Positions 42,869-54,800 of a stretch of 64,000 nucleotides of DNA are shown in pieces. A program made the translations under genes and the position numbers. A model generated the notes under the pieces. That model searched no databases, was not told the DNA's origin, and worked only from the letters and a program-made list of their open reading frames with translations. How positions within the stretch are numbered: position 1 is the stretch's first letter; each line of letters starts with the position of its first letter. Source of the stretch: Planctomycetota bacterium (lineage in GTDB: Bacteria; Planctomycetota; UBA1135; GCA-002686595); the NCBI GenBank assembly GCA_016779205.1, contig JADHOC010000008.1, forward strand, positions 114,261 through 178,260, given 5' to 3'.

Positions 42869-44461
42869 ATGCTCCGACCCGCCCTCCTCGCCCTCGCCGC
42901 CATCCTGGGCCTCTGCCAGACCGCCCTGGCCGCCCCCCGGACCCTCGCGCACCCCGGACCGGCGTCGTCGGGCCTCGCCGTCCAGGACGACGAGATCGTC
43001 AAGGAGTTCAAGAAGTACTTCCGCAAGTACAAGGACCCCGACGCCCGCATCGAGGCCGTGCTCGCGCTCCTCGGCGCCGAGACCGCCGGGGTGGTGGACG
43101 CCCTCCTGCCTGTGCTGGGGGACAAGGACCCCGAGGTCGGACGCGCGGCCGCGCGGGTGCTGGCGAGCTTCGAGACCCGGCCCCCGGTGGACGCCTTGAT
43201 CGCCAGCCTGGAGAAGGAGAAAAAGGAGCCCGTGCGCCTGGGGCTCCTGGAGGCCATGCGGTCGGGCAAGTACACGGCGCTCGGGGAGCCCGTCGTGCTG
43301 GCGCTGGAGGACAAGGGGTGGGCCGTGCGGCGCATGGCGGTGCTCGCCCTCGCGGCAGGCGGCGACCCCGCCGTGGTCCCCGTCATCGCGCCCCTGGGAG
43401 GCGACGAGGAGCCGGCGGTTCGCTGCGCGGTGCTGGACTCCCTCGCCGCGCTCGGGGCGGACGGCGCCGCGGTGCTCGGGGCGGCGCTGATCGCCGACGA
43501 GACCTGGCAGGTACGCGCCTCGGCCATCGCGGCGCTCGGCAAGGTCCGCCGCACCTCGTCCATCCCGATCCTGATCGAGCGCTACAAGGTCGAGGAGGGG
43601 CGACTGCAGGTGGACGCCGTCGACTCGCTGACCAAGCTGACGGGGAAGGCCTACGGCATGCGCATCGAGCTGTGGGACCGCTTCTGGAACAGCTACGGCG
43701 ACCGCTACGAGATCCCCACCGACGAGGAGATGAAGAAGCTGGCGGAGGCGCGGGCGAAGGCCAACGAGAAGTACAGCATCAAGAACGCCTCCAACTTCGT
43801 CGGCGTGGAGACCCCCAGCCGCTCGATCCTCTTCGTGATCGACGTGTCCGGCTCCATGGAGGACCTGGTCGTGGACCGCGACCAGTTCCAGGACGGCGAC
43901 TACCCGTCCTGGGCGCGCATGGACATCGTGAAGACCGAGCTGGCGCGGACCATCGAGGGGCTGGAGTCCTACGTGAAGTTCGGGATCATCAGCTTCGCGA
44001 CCGACACCAAGCGCTGGAAGAAGAAGCTCGTGCCCGCCAACGTGGTCAACAAGTCCAGCGCCCTGGACTTCGTCAAGAAGCTCGAGCCCCTCGGCGGCAA
44101 CAGCAAGATCGACCTGCCCCTCATCGGGCTCGGGGCGGGGCCGGACCTCTCGGCGGGCAAGACCAACACCTATGGCGCCCTGGCGCAGGCGCTCGGGATC
44201 GAGGACGAGAAGTCGCGGGCCCCCAAGTCCGGCTCGAAGGAGAAGTACACCGTCGAGGTGGACACCGTGTTCTTCCTGTCCGACGGCCGGCCCACCTACG
44301 GGAAGTACATCGAGACCCGGGAGATCCTGGACCGGATCACCGAGGGCAACCTCCTGCGCAAGGTCGTTCTCCACACGATCGCCATCGGGAACTTCGACAA
44401 GGGCTTCATGAGGAGCCTCGCCGTGAAGAACGGTGGGGTCTTCGTGGACCTCGGGAAGTAG
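42869..44461 (+). CDS. Exported HEAT-repeat and von Willebrand A domain protein
   Basis: A 530-residue protein. A Sec signal (1-21, ending ALAA) is followed by HEAT/armadillo-like repeats (about 45-260) and a VWA domain (about 315-530). The metal-ion site DVSGS starts at D325, and SDGRPTYG carries the later aspartate, so the MIDAS set looks complete. The combination is characteristic of secreted Planctomycetota proteins. The ligand is unknown. TAGGCT (42821-42826) and TACACT (42828-42833) upstream resemble -10 elements without a clear -35. Confidence 0.88.
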   Translation: MLRPALLALAAILGLCQTALAAPRTLAHPGPASSGLAVQDDEIVKEFKKYFRKYKDPDARIEAVLALLGAETAGVVDALLPVLGDKDPEVGRAAARVLASFETRPPVDALIASLEKEKKEPVRLGLLEAMRSGKYTALGEPVVLALEDKGWAVRRMAVLALAAGGDPAVVPVIAPLGGDEEPAVRCAVLDSLAALGADGAAVLGAALIADETWQVRASAIAALGKVRRTSSIPILIERYKVEEGRLQVDAVDSLTKLTGKAYGMRIELWDRFWNSYGDRYEIPTDEEMKKLAEARAKANEKYSIKNASNFVGVETPSRSILFVIDVSGSMEDLVVDRDQFQDGDYPSWARMDIVKTELARTIEGLESYVKFGIISFATDTKRWKKKLVPANVVNKSSALDFVKKLEPLGGNSKIDLPLIGLGAGPDLSAGKTNTYGALAQALGIEDEKSRAPKSGSKEKYTVEVDTVFFLSDGRPTYGKYIETREILDRITEGNLLRKVVLHTIAIGNFDKGFMRSLAVKNGGVFVDLGK

Positions 44462-44510
44462 GGTTCTGAGCCATCCTGCGCCCCCTGGGAGACGTGCGGG
44501 CTTCCGGAGG

Positions 44511-44539
44511 TTGACCTCCCGCCCCGCCGTCCCTACATT
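44511..44539 (+). promoter_or_regulatory. Sigma-70-type promoter of tRNA-Pro
   Basis: TTGACC (44511-44516), 17-base spacer, TACATT (44534-44539). Eleven bases lie between the -10 and the tRNA 5' end. Spacing and hexamers match the tRNA-Val promoter. Confidence 0.75.
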
Positions 44540-44550
44540 CCTCGCCCAGT

Positions 44551-44652
<102 letters not shown>

Positions 44653-45158
44653 GACCCCATCCGAGGCCCAAGGCGCAGGAATGGCCCCTGGTGGCGATGA
44701 GGGCGGCGATGGGGGGCGACGACCCGGCCCGCTGGGCCAGGGCGCGGAGCCCCTCCATGACGCCGGGGGCATGGTCCTCCCCGCCGGAACCCGCTGTTCT
44801 GGCCATTACGGGGCAGTGATCCCCCGGTCGAGGGGGACCGAGGCTTGCATTGCCTGGGGCGGGGACCCAGACTCTGGGTGTGGCGCGAGGCCCCAGGGGT
44901 CAGCGCCGAGGTCCCAGATCGGCCTGGCCGGCGCTCGCCGACCCGCCTGAGGAGGACCGCTGCCCCCCACGCGGGGAGACCTGTCGAGCGAGACGTGGAT
45001 CGTCCCCCGTTCGACTGCACCCCGCGCCCAGAGGCCCCGCCTCGACCCGCGCCAGCCTTCTCGCTGGCTGACCCTCCGCCGCGCGCGGCCCAGCTGCGCC
45101 GGCCCCGGACGGCTCCACGCCCTCCGGCTCGCCTCGCGTCTCTCCGAGACCCATTCAC
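44653..45158 (+). other. Long leader or intergenic region before rho
   Basis: No supported gene in 506 bases. A small hairpin (CCCCC-GGTCGA-GGGGG, 44821-44836) is visible. No convincing -35/-10 pair was found. In many bacteria rho has a long autoregulated leader, and the length here would allow that, but the sequence does not prove it. Confidence 0.45.
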
Positions 45159-46943
45159 GTGACATCGAAAGACTCCACCAGCGCCGACGGGACCCTCCCC
45201 TTCGGGGCCATCTCCGACGGGGAAGAGAAGCCCCGCAAGAAGAAGGTCACGCGCAAGAAGAAGGCCGTCCGGAAGACCGCCCCGGCGGACGAGGCTCCGG
45301 ATGGTGACGACGCCGCGGCGCCCGCGAAGAAGAAGCGTGCGTCCCGCAAGGCGCCGGCCCGTGGGGCCGACGCGCCCGAGGTGGAGCCGGCGAGGGACCC
45401 GGCGGGCTCCGCCGAGGCCGCCTCGGGGGACGGTGAGGGCCGCAAGCGCCGGACCCGACGGGGGCGCCGCCGCCGCGGGGACGACGAGGGAAGCGGGGAC
45501 TCCAGCTCCGATCCCCGGAGCGAGGGCGACTCCGGCGGCGAGCGCGGGGAGCCCCGCGAGGGAGAGGACCGCGGCGATGGCCAGGACGAGCGGCCGGGTC
45601 GGCGGCGGCGCCGCCGTCGGCGTGGCAAGAAGAACTCCGATGGGGAGGGCGAGAGCCGCCCCCGCGAGGATGGCGAGGCCGCCGAGTCGGCCCCGGCCGC
45701 GGACGGTGAAGAGGGGGGCGGCCGCTCGCGGCGCCGCCGTCGGAACCGGAACAAGAACAAGGGCCGTCAGCGGGACGGCGAGGAGGGCGGCGAGGGCCGC
45801 TCCGAAGGGGACGGCGAGGGCAGCGCCCAGCCGACCACGGGCTCGGGGATGTTCATCCTCGACAAGGGCAACGTGTCGGTCCTCCGCCAGGCGGAGGCCG
45901 GCTACCTGTCGTCCAAGAAGGACATCTACGTCTCCAAGAAGCTCGTCCAGAAGCACAAGCTGCGGGACGGGATGATGATCACCGGGCCGGTCCGGCGCGG
46001 TTACAAGCACAAGCTCGAGCTGGAGTCGGTGGAGGAGGTCGACGGCCACCCGCCCAAGCACTGGGCGAAGAAGCCGACCTTCCAGAACCTCACCAGCGTG
46101 GACCCCGACTTCCACTACGCGGTGGGGGACGTGACCGACAACGTCTCCATGCGGGTGGTCGATCTGATCTCCCCGATCGGGCGCGGTCAGCGCGGCCTCC
46201 TGGTGGCGCCGCCCCGCACGGGCAAGACCACGATCATGCGGGAGTTCGCGGCGGGCATCGAGAAGGGCTACCCCGACGTGCACCTCATGGTGCTGCTCAT
46301 CGACGAGCGGCCCGAGGAGGCCACGGAGTGGCGCCGCAGCGTCGAGCACGGCGAGGTCTTCGTGTCCACGGCGGACGAGACGAGCAAGCACCACATCCAG
46401 GTGGCGGAGATCGTCTGGAAGCGCGCCATGCGCATGGTGGAGATGGGGGAGGACGTGATCCTCCTGATGGACTCGATCACGCGCCTCGCCCGGGCTTACA
46501 ACAACAACGCCGGCCCCGGGAAGACCATGTCAGGCGGCCTGGATAGCCGGGCCATGGAGCGGCCGCGGAAGATCTTCGGGTCGGCGCGGAACACCGTGGA
46601 GGCGGGCAGCCTCACGATCCTCGGGACCACGCTGGTGGAGACGGGGAGCCGTCTGGACCAGCTGGTGTTCGAGGAGTTCAAGGGCACCGGCAACATGGAG
46701 CTCGTGCTCAACCGCAAGCTCTCGGATCGCCGGATCTTCCCCGCCATCGACATCGAGAAGTCCGGCACCCGCAAGGAGGAGAAGCTGGTGGGCATGAAGC
46801 GCCTGAAGCAGATCCACATCCTCCGGCGCGTCATCGCCCGCATGCACTTCGCCGAGGCGGCGGAGCTGCTCATCTCACGGCTCATGGACGTCGAGAAGAC
46901 CACCGACTTCCTGGACCGTTTCTCCGTCGACCCCGAGGCTTGA
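45159..46943 (+). CDS. rho: Transcription termination factor Rho
   Basis: Hexameric RNA helicase that ends transcription. It has 594 residues, starting at GTG 45159. Residues 1-225 are an unusually long disordered N-terminus of alternating Lys/Arg blocks and Asp/Glu/Gly blocks. The RNA-binding OB fold (about 228-300) has GMFILDKGNVSVLR. The ATPase has the Walker A PPRTGKTT near residues 350-358, then LIDERPEEATE, MDSITRLARAYNN and the R-loop GGLDSRAMERPRKIFGSAR. The C-terminus is regular. GC-rich hairpins without T runs after many genes here suggest Rho has a heavy workload. Confidence 0.96.
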   Translation: MTSKDSTSADGTLPFGAISDGEEKPRKKKVTRKKKAVRKTAPADEAPDGDDAAAPAKKKRASRKAPARGADAPEVEPARDPAGSAEAASGDGEGRKRRTRRGRRRRGDDEGSGDSSSDPRSEGDSGGERGEPREGEDRGDGQDERPGRRRRRRRRGKKNSDGEGESRPREDGEAAESAPAADGEEGGGRSRRRRRNRNKNKGRQRDGEEGGEGRSEGDGEGSAQPTTGSGMFILDKGNVSVLRQAEAGYLSSKKDIYVSKKLVQKHKLRDGMMITGPVRRGYKHKLELESVEEVDGHPPKHWAKKPTFQNLTSVDPDFHYAVGDVTDNVSMRVVDLISPIGRGQRGLLVAPPRTGKTTIMREFAAGIEKGYPDVHLMVLLIDERPEEATEWRRSVEHGEVFVSTADETSKHHIQVAEIVWKRAMRMVEMGEDVILLMDSITRLARAYNNNAGPGKTMSGGLDSRAMERPRKIFGSARNTVEAGSLTILGTTLVETGSRLDQLVFEEFKGTGNMELVLNRKLSDRRIFPAIDIEKSGTRKEEKLVGMKRLKQIHILRRVIARMHFAEAAELLISRLMDVEKTTDFLDRFSVDPEA

Positions 46944-46980
46944 GCCGGTAGTGCGTAGGGAGGGAGCCGGGCCGCCACGT

Positions 46981-47004
46981 GCGCCCGGCGAATGGACCGG
47001 GCGC
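46981..47004 (+). terminator. 8-bp hairpin between rho and the ABC operon
   Basis: GCGCCCGG, loop CGAATGGA, CCGGGCGC: perfect arms. It starts 38 bases after the rho stop and 22 bases before the next start, with no T run. It may end rho transcription or lie in the operon leader. Confidence 0.4.
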
Positions 47005-47025
47005 GGTCCCTCGAACCCGTCGACC

Positions 47026-48071
<1,046 letters not shown>

Positions 48072-48075
<4 letters not shown>

Positions 48076-48842
48076 GCGTCCAGCCTCGACCCTTCGCGGG
48101 CGTGCTCCCCTTCGCACGCAGGGAGCTCCGGAGCGCCTTTGAATCACCGGTGGCTTACGTGGCCATCGGGCTCTTCGTGCTGGTGCTCCCCGCGCTCTTC
48201 TTCTTCCTGGGCTACCCGGTGGGGCGCACGCCCCTCCCCGGTCTCTGGGAGGGCGGCCAGGCGAGCCTGATCGTGCTCTTTCACTGGCTGCCCTTGCTCC
48301 TCGCCCTGGTCGTGCCGGCGCTCAGCATGGGCGCGTGGGCGGAGGAGCGGCGGGCGGGGACCGAGGAGCTCTTGCTCACCTACCCCGTCCGGACCGGAGC
48401 CGTGGTCCTGGGCAAGTTCCTCGCGACCTGGATCCTCACCATGCTGATGGTGGGCCTGGCGGTCCTCTCCGCGGCGGTCACCGTGGGCTTCCTGGGTGAC
48501 CTCGACTGGAACACGGTGTCCGCAGGCCTCGTGGGCGCCGCCTGGCTGTGCGCGGGGTACGCCTCGATCGCGCTGTTCCTCTCGGCCGTGAGCTCGGAGC
48601 AGCTGGTGGCCTTCCTCCTGGGCGCGTTGGTCCTCGGGCTCCTGTGGGCGCTCCCCCTCCTGGTCCGCGTGCTGCCGGGTGGCGCGGCGGGCGCGCTCGA
48701 GGCGGCCAGCCCGACGACGCACTTCCTCGGGAGCGCCGCGCGCGGGGTCCTCGACCTCTCGGACCTCGTCTACTTCGTCTTGCTCACGGCCCTCGGGCTC
48801 GTGGCCAACACCCTCGCCGTGGAGCGGCGTCGATGGAGATGA
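48072..48842 (+). CDS. ABC-2 type permease (GldF-like)
   Basis: A 256-residue membrane protein with six predicted spans. The AFESPVAYVAIGLF and EERRAGTEELLLTYPV segments are typical of the ABC-2/GldF permease family. ATG 48072 overlaps the ATPase stop in ATGA. It forms the channel for the preceding ATPase. Related sets are linked to gliding in Bacteroidota and to unknown export elsewhere. Gliding is not implied here because no other gld genes are seen. Confidence 0.9.
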
Positions 48843-50683
48843 ACGGCTCAACCACAAGGGGGACCGCCCCGCCCACGGCCCACGCGGGCCGGCGGGTCCT
48901 GGGGTTCAACGCGGCGCTGACCCTCGCGTTGCTGCTGCTGATCGCGGTGCTGGGGAACGTGCTGGCTGCGCGCCACCTCGGGCAGCGCGTGGACCTGAGC
49001 GCCGACCAACTCAACGCCATCTCGGACGCGACCCGGCGGGTGGTGGACCGGGTGGAGGACCGCCTCACGGTCCGGCTCTTCGCGAACCAGACGGTGTCCG
49101 ACGGGCGCCTCGCCCTGCGCGCGGCGCGGGTCCGTGCGCAGCTCGACGAGATCCTCCGCCTGCGGCCGGAGGTCTTCGACTTCCAGACCCTCGACCCGTC
49201 GCGCTCCTCCGAGGCGCGGCGTCAGGCACGGGAGGCGCGGCTGCAACCGGACCGCGCCGGCCGGAGCGGGCTGGGCCAAACCGGCGAGGAGGAGGTCTGG
49301 CTCGGCCTCATGCTCGGGTACCGAGGCCGGACCGAGGTCATCTCGACTCCGGAGCCCTGGCGCTTCGAGGTGCAGGTGGCGAGCGCCATGCACGCGCTGC
49401 TCAGCGATCGGAAGATCGGCATCGGATGGATCGGCGAGCCCTTCGAGGTGGCGCCTGACTCGGAGACCGCCGCCCTCGAGCGGTGGGAGTCGACCTTCCG
49501 CGTGATCCGGAACGCCCTCAGCCGCCGTGCCCGGCTGGCCCAGGTCCCTGGGCTCGCCACGGGGAACAGTGTCCCGGACGACGTGGACGTGATCTTCATG
49601 GTCCGCCCCGGGCCCATGCACGAGCGCGAGGTCTACGCCATCGATCAGTTCGTCCAGCGCGGCGGACGCCTGGTGGTCTGCCTCGATGATCCGGACTACA
49701 ACCTGGCCTACCCACGGGCGGACGTGGCCCCCGAGGAGTTCGAGGGGTCGCCCCTGGCCGCCCTCCTCCGCTCGTGGGGGATCCGCGTCGCCGCGAAGCA
49801 CGTGTGGGACGACACCTGGCGGACGGATCGGGTGACCCTGACCTCCGTGGGCGGTCAGCTGCGGCGGGGGGTGCTGAGCGATCCGCTCGTGATCACCGTG
49901 CCCCCCGAGGGCCTCGCCAACGAGCTGCCGCCGACCCGCGGCCTCCCGGGCGTGGCCTTCTCCTGGGCCCACCCGCTCTTCCCCGAAGAGAGCACCCCCA
50001 CGCCCGCGGGCGTCACGCGGACCGACCTGGCCTGGTCCTCGGAGAGCGCCTACGTCACGGACGTGTCGCCGCGGCTGACCATGGACCCCCGCGAGCTGCG
50101 CGTCCTGCGCGCGGCCCTGCGCAACGGGACCGGGCGGCGCCACACCCTGGCGGCCGTGTTCAACGGCCTGTTCCCTTCGCCCTGGGCGGGGAAGGAGGCC
50201 CCCGCGCCCCTCGACCCCCTCGGCCTCGGGCGCGCCGCCGACGAGCCCGCGCCGACCTCCGCCGTGACCCCCTCACAGGTGGTGGTGTTCGGCGACGCGG
50301 ACTGGCTCCGAGACCCGCTCCCCGAGGGGACCTTCGTCCAGGCGGGCGGCGGCGTGCTCGCCGTCAACCTCGTGGACTGGCTGACCCTGGATGAGGACCT
50401 CATCGGCCTGCGCTCTCGCGCCCCCCGCCTGCGCCCCCTGCGAGACTTCGTGGGCGAGCAGGAGGCGGCCCTGGGCCTCTTCGAGGAGGACGTCTTCCCG
50501 ACCGAAGCCGAGCGTATCGAGGCCAGCCGTAAGGGGGACCTCGCGCGCCGGCGCGCGCGGCGGCAGCAGTGGCTCACCATGCTCGCGCCGGCGGCCTTGG
50601 CCCTCCTGGTCCTCGCGCTGTTCGGCGCCCTCTGGAACGGCCTCGCGCGGCGCCGCGCGGAGCCGGGGGGGGACGCGCGATGA
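48833..50683 (+). CDS. GldG-like ABC-associated membrane protein
   Basis: A 616-residue protein with an N-terminal span (about 24-46), a large periplasmic part and a C-terminal span (about 583-605) followed by a basic tail. The segments VDLSADQLNAISDATRRVV and VDVIFMVRPGP...YAIDQFVQRGGRLVV fit the ABC_transp_aux/GldG family, whose middle domain resembles a DUF4350/ThuA-like fold. ATG 48833 has GGAG 8 bases before it; ATG 48839 would give an ATGA overlap instead. It acts with the permease before it, perhaps as a substrate-binding or gating subunit. Confidence 0.86.
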   Translation: MEMNGSTTRGTAPPTAHAGRRVLGFNAALTLALLLLIAVLGNVLAARHLGQRVDLSADQLNAISDATRRVVDRVEDRLTVRLFANQTVSDGRLALRAARVRAQLDEILRLRPEVFDFQTLDPSRSSEARRQAREARLQPDRAGRSGLGQTGEEEVWLGLMLGYRGRTEVISTPEPWRFEVQVASAMHALLSDRKIGIGWIGEPFEVAPDSETAALERWESTFRVIRNALSRRARLAQVPGLATGNSVPDDVDVIFMVRPGPMHEREVYAIDQFVQRGGRLVVCLDDPDYNLAYPRADVAPEEFEGSPLAALLRSWGIRVAAKHVWDDTWRTDRVTLTSVGGQLRRGVLSDPLVITVPPEGLANELPPTRGLPGVAFSWAHPLFPEESTPTPAGVTRTDLAWSSESAYVTDVSPRLTMDPRELRVLRAALRNGTGRRHTLAAVFNGLFPSPWAGKEAPAPLDPLGLGRAADEPAPTSAVTPSQVVVFGDADWLRDPLPEGTFVQAGGGVLAVNLVDWLTLDEDLIGLRSRAPRLRPLRDFVGEQEAALGLFEEDVFPTEAERIEASRKGDLARRRARRQQWLTMLAPAALALLVLALFGALWNGLARRRAEPGGDAR

Positions 50684-51669
50684 TGGCCTCCATCTTGCCG
50701 CTGAACCGCTGGCTGCTCGTGATCACCGCGGCGCTCGTGGCCGCCCTGGCCGCCCTCGAGGGCGGCGGGATCGAGGCTCGCCCGGTCGAGCCCCTGTTCC
50801 CCACGTTTGATGGCGCCCTCGCGGTCAGCGTGGAGCTCACCTCCCCCGTGGACGAGGTGCACCCCGCGGTGACGGCGCGCCGGACCGAGGCGGGGGAGCC
50901 GTGGGCGCTCGAGCAGCTCTTCGGGGCGGCGGCGTCGCCGGTGATCCTCGACGGCTTCCTGGCCAGGGTGGGGGCCATGACCAACCTGGACCTCGTGAGC
51001 GAGGACCCCGGGCGTATCGATGAGTACGAGCTGGGTGAGGACGTGGCGACGCGGGTCGTGATCCGGGGCGCCGCGGCCGCGCCGGAGGAGGGGCTCGAGG
51101 GCCCCCCGCCCGCCGAGGTCACCATGGTGGACTTCTACGTGGCCACGGCCTCGGCCTCGGCGGCCTTCGTGCGCCGGGCGGGCGAGGCCCAGGTCTTCCG
51201 GATCCCGAGCTTCCGGGTGCCGCCGACGCGGCCCTTCACCTGGTTCGGCCGCCGCGCCCTGGTGCCCTACGAGAACGTCCAGATGCGCCGAGTGGTGGCC
51301 GACGGCCCGGCCCTCGGCGGTGAGCGGGTCCTCATCCAGACCATGGAGCGCTTCGGGAGCTTCCGCAGCGGCAGCGGGGCGGACGTCCCCGGGGAACGGG
51401 CCCGGGACACGCTCCAGCGCCTGCGGGCCCTGTTCCCCCTGTCGGTGGACGGTGAGCGAGGGGCGGACGACTTCCCCGCCGAGGGCGCCGACCTGCGGGT
51501 CACCGTGGAGCGGGTCACCGGCGGCGACCTGCAGCTGGAGTTCTTCGTGGACCGCAGCGGGGAGGCCCCGCGCTGGCTCGCGCGCAGGTCCACCGACCGC
51601 CTCATCCTCGAGTGCGATCCCACGGTCACCGGGGGCCTGGTCGAGGCGCTCCGAGGTCTGCCGGAGTGA
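50680..51669 (+). CDS. DUF4340-type protein of the Gld-like ABC operon
   Basis: A 329-residue protein with one N-terminal membrane span (about 8-26) and a long periplasmic beta-rich region. The pattern (span, short strand blocks, repeated R-x-V/I segments) is that of DUF4340 proteins, regularly the last gene after GldA/F/G-type genes. ATG 50680 overlaps the previous stop in ATGA. Function is unknown. It probably completes the same transporter complex. Confidence 0.8.
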   Translation: MMASILPLNRWLLVITAALVAALAALEGGGIEARPVEPLFPTFDGALAVSVELTSPVDEVHPAVTARRTEAGEPWALEQLFGAAASPVILDGFLARVGAMTNLDLVSEDPGRIDEYELGEDVATRVVIRGAAAAPEEGLEGPPPAEVTMVDFYVATASASAAFVRRAGEAQVFRIPSFRVPPTRPFTWFGRRALVPYENVQMRRVVADGPALGGERVLIQTMERFGSFRSGSGADVPGERARDTLQRLRALFPLSVDGERGADDFPAEGADLRVTVERVTGGDLQLEFFVDRSGEAPRWLARRSTDRLILECDPTVTGGLVEALRGLPE

Positions 51670-51755
51670 CCCGCTGCGGCCCTGCGACGCCCCCCAGGTG
51701 ATCGCGGAGGCGCAGGGACCCGCGCCTCGGGTTGAAGCCGTCCGCCGGATCTGGG

Positions 51756-51776
51756 CCCCCCGCATGGTTCGGGGGG
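51756..51776 (+). promoter_or_regulatory. Hairpin in the leader of the 2-oxoglutarate dehydrogenase gene
   Basis: CCCCCCG (51756-51762) pairs with CGGGGGG (51770-51776) around a 7-base loop, 27 bases before the ATG at 51804. It may terminate the preceding operon or shape the leader of this gene. No T run follows. Confidence 0.35.
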
Positions 51777-51803
51777 GCGGGGAGCGTTAACCTCTCGTTC
51801 GAA

Positions 51804-54800
51804 ATGGCCATCGACTTCGAGCAGGAGTACGGCGTCAACGCCGGGTACGTCCAGGAACTCTTCGAAGGCTGGCGGAGCGATCCCGCTGGCGTGGAGGAGA
51901 GCTGGCGCAAGATCTTCGAACGCCTCTCCACGGAGGGCATCGGGGGCGCCAAGGCGCCCGCGGGCGGCCCGGGGACGGCCCCGGCGGGCTCCGTGGCCTC
52001 GGGGGTCTCCTCCGCGGTGGCCGCCGCCGACGGCCCCGACCTCTCGGACGACCCCGAGATGGAACTGCTCGTCGGCGTCGCCGGCAAGATCGCCACCAAC
52101 ATGGAGGCGAGCCTCGACCTGCCCGTGGCCACCTCGGTGCGGAACATGCCCGCCAAGGTGCTCGGGGAGAACCGCTCGATCATCAACGAGCACATGCTGG
52201 TGCGCGCGATCGGCAAGTCGTCGTACACCCACCTCTTCGCCTTCGCCCTCGCCCGCGCCCTGGGCGAGATGCCGCGGGTGCAGGCCTCCTACGTGGAGTC
52301 GGGCGGCAAGCGCTACCGCCGCGTGCCCGAGCACGTGAACCTCGGCATCGCCATCGACGTGCCCGGCCCCAAGGGCCGCATGCTCGTGGTGCCCAGCATC
52401 AAGAAGGCCGAGACCCTCGACTTCGCCGAGTTCTACGGCGCCTTCCAGGACCTCGTGGACCGCGGCCGGGTGGGCAAGCTCACCAGCGCTGACTTCGCAG
52501 GCACCACCTGCACGCTCACCAACCCCGGCGGCTTCGGCACCGCCATGAGCGTGCCGCGCCTGATGCCGGGCCAGGGCGTGATCATCGCCACCGGCTCCAT
52601 CGGGGTGCCGCCCGAGCTCGCGGGCATGTCCAAGGCGGCCCTGGCGGAGAACGCCATCGGCCCGGTCATGACCATGACCAGCACCTACGACCACCGCGTG
52701 ATCCAGGGGGCCGAGTCCGGGCTCCTGCTCAAGCGCGTGGACGAGCTGCTCCACGGCGCGGACGACTTCTACGACGACATCTTCACGGCGCTGCGGGTGC
52801 CGTGGCAGCCGGCGCGCTCCGGCGAGGACATGCGCCCCACCGGCGGCGCGGACCACGCCGAGATGCAGACCAAGGTCTGGACCCTGATCCAGGCCTACCG
52901 CACCCGGGGCGGCCAGCTCGCGGACCTCGACCCCCTGGGCTACCGGCCCGAGCTGCTCGAGTCCCTGGACCCCGGCTCCTACGGGCTGTCGCTCTGGGAC
53001 CTGGACCGCACGTTCCTGTGCGGGGGGATGAACGGCAAGTCGTCCATGACCCTGCGCGAGATCCTGCGCACCCTGCGCCGGGCCTACTGCCGCCGCTGGA
53101 CGAGCGAGGTCGGCCACATCACCGACCGGGAGCGCAAGCTCTGGCTCCGTGAGCGCGTCGAGAACGACGACCACTTCGTGGAGTTCGACACCGAGGAGCG
53201 CAACGGGATCCTGAGCCGCCTGAACCGGGCGGAGAACTTCGAGCGCTTCCTCGCGAACACCTACGTGGGCAACAAGCGCTTCTCCCTCGAGGGCGGGGAC
53301 ACGATGATCCCGGCGCTGGCGGAGGTCATCGAGCGCGCCGCGCTCAAGGGCGTCGAGAAGGTCGTCATCGGCATGGCCCACCGGGGCCGGCTGAACGTGC
53401 TCGCCAACCTCATGGGCAAGTCCCACGAGCAGATCTTCCGCGAGTTCGAGGGGGGGCTGCTGCCGCTTTCCACCGAGGGCTCCGGCGACGTGAAGTACCA
53501 CCTGGGCCAGGTGGGGATCTTCCGCACCCGCGAAGGCAAGGAGGTCGAGGTCTCCCTGTCCGCCAACCCCAGCCACCTCGAGGCGGTGGACCCGGTGGTG
53601 TGCGGCATGACCCGCGCGCACCAGGACGCCATGGGGGACGAGGACCGGCGCAAGGTGCTGGCCGTGCTGATCCACGGCGACGCGGCCTTCTCCGGCCAGG
53701 GCGTGGTGACCGAGACGCTCAACATGAGCGAGCTGCGCGCCTTCAGCAACGGCGGCACGGTCCACCTGATCATCAACAACCAGATCGGCTTCACCGCCGG
53801 CCCGCGGGACCTGCGCTCGACGCACTACTGCTCGGACGCCGCCAAGGCCATCGAGGCGCCCATCATGCACGCCAACGGGGACTTCCCCGAGTCCGTGCTG
53901 CGCGCCTGCCGCCTGGCGGTGGACTACCAGCGGGAGTTCGGCGCGGACGCGGTGATCGACATGGTCTGCTATCGCCGCTGGGGCCACAACGAGGGCGACG
54001 AGCCCGCGTACACCCAGCCGGCGCTCTACAGCCGCATCGCCGCGCACCCCACCGTGTGCGAGATCTACAGCGACCTCCTGGTGCGCCGCGGCGCCCTGAC
54101 CCGGGAGGAGGCCGACCGCATCAGCGCCGAGGCCGAGGACGAGCTGCGTACGGCCCTCGCCAAGCACAAGGCCAGCGCCACCGAGGAGCTCCCCTTCGAG
54201 GAGATCGTGGACGTGGAGCTGGACGACCCGCGCGACTACGCGGTGACGCCGTCCCCCGAGACCGCGGTGCCCACCGACGAGCTGGTCCAGCTCATCGACG
54301 ACCTGAACATGATCCCCGAGGGCTTCGTGGTGCACCCCAACCTCCTGCGGCAGCTCCGTCGCCGGGAGCGCATGGTGCGCGGTGAGCTCGACGTGGACTG
54401 GGGCTGCGCCGAGGCGCTGGCCTTCGGCACCCTGCTGCGCGGCGGGGTCTCCATCCGCCTCGAGGGTCAGGACTCCGGCCGGGGCACCTTCAGCCACCGC
54501 CACGCGGTCATCCGCGACCAGGCCACCGAGGAGGAGCACGTGCCCCTGCGCGCCCTCTCCGGCGCCACCGGCCACTTCGAGGCCTGGGACTCCCTGCTGA
54601 GCGAGGAGGCCGCCCTGGCCTTCGAGTACGGCTACGGCCTGGCGCGCCCCGACTCCCTGGTGCTGTGGGAGGCCCAGTTCGGCGACTTCGCCAACGGGGC
54701 CCAGATCCCCATCGACCAGTTCCTGGTCTCCGGCGAGGCCAAGTGGCGCCAGCTGTCGGGCCTCGTGATGCTGCTGCCCCACGGCTACGACGGCCAGGGC

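Noticed and set aside
44653..45158. Possible small genes before rho on either strand
   Set aside because: Frames are Arg/Pro-rich, without ribosome-binding sites or recognisable motifs.
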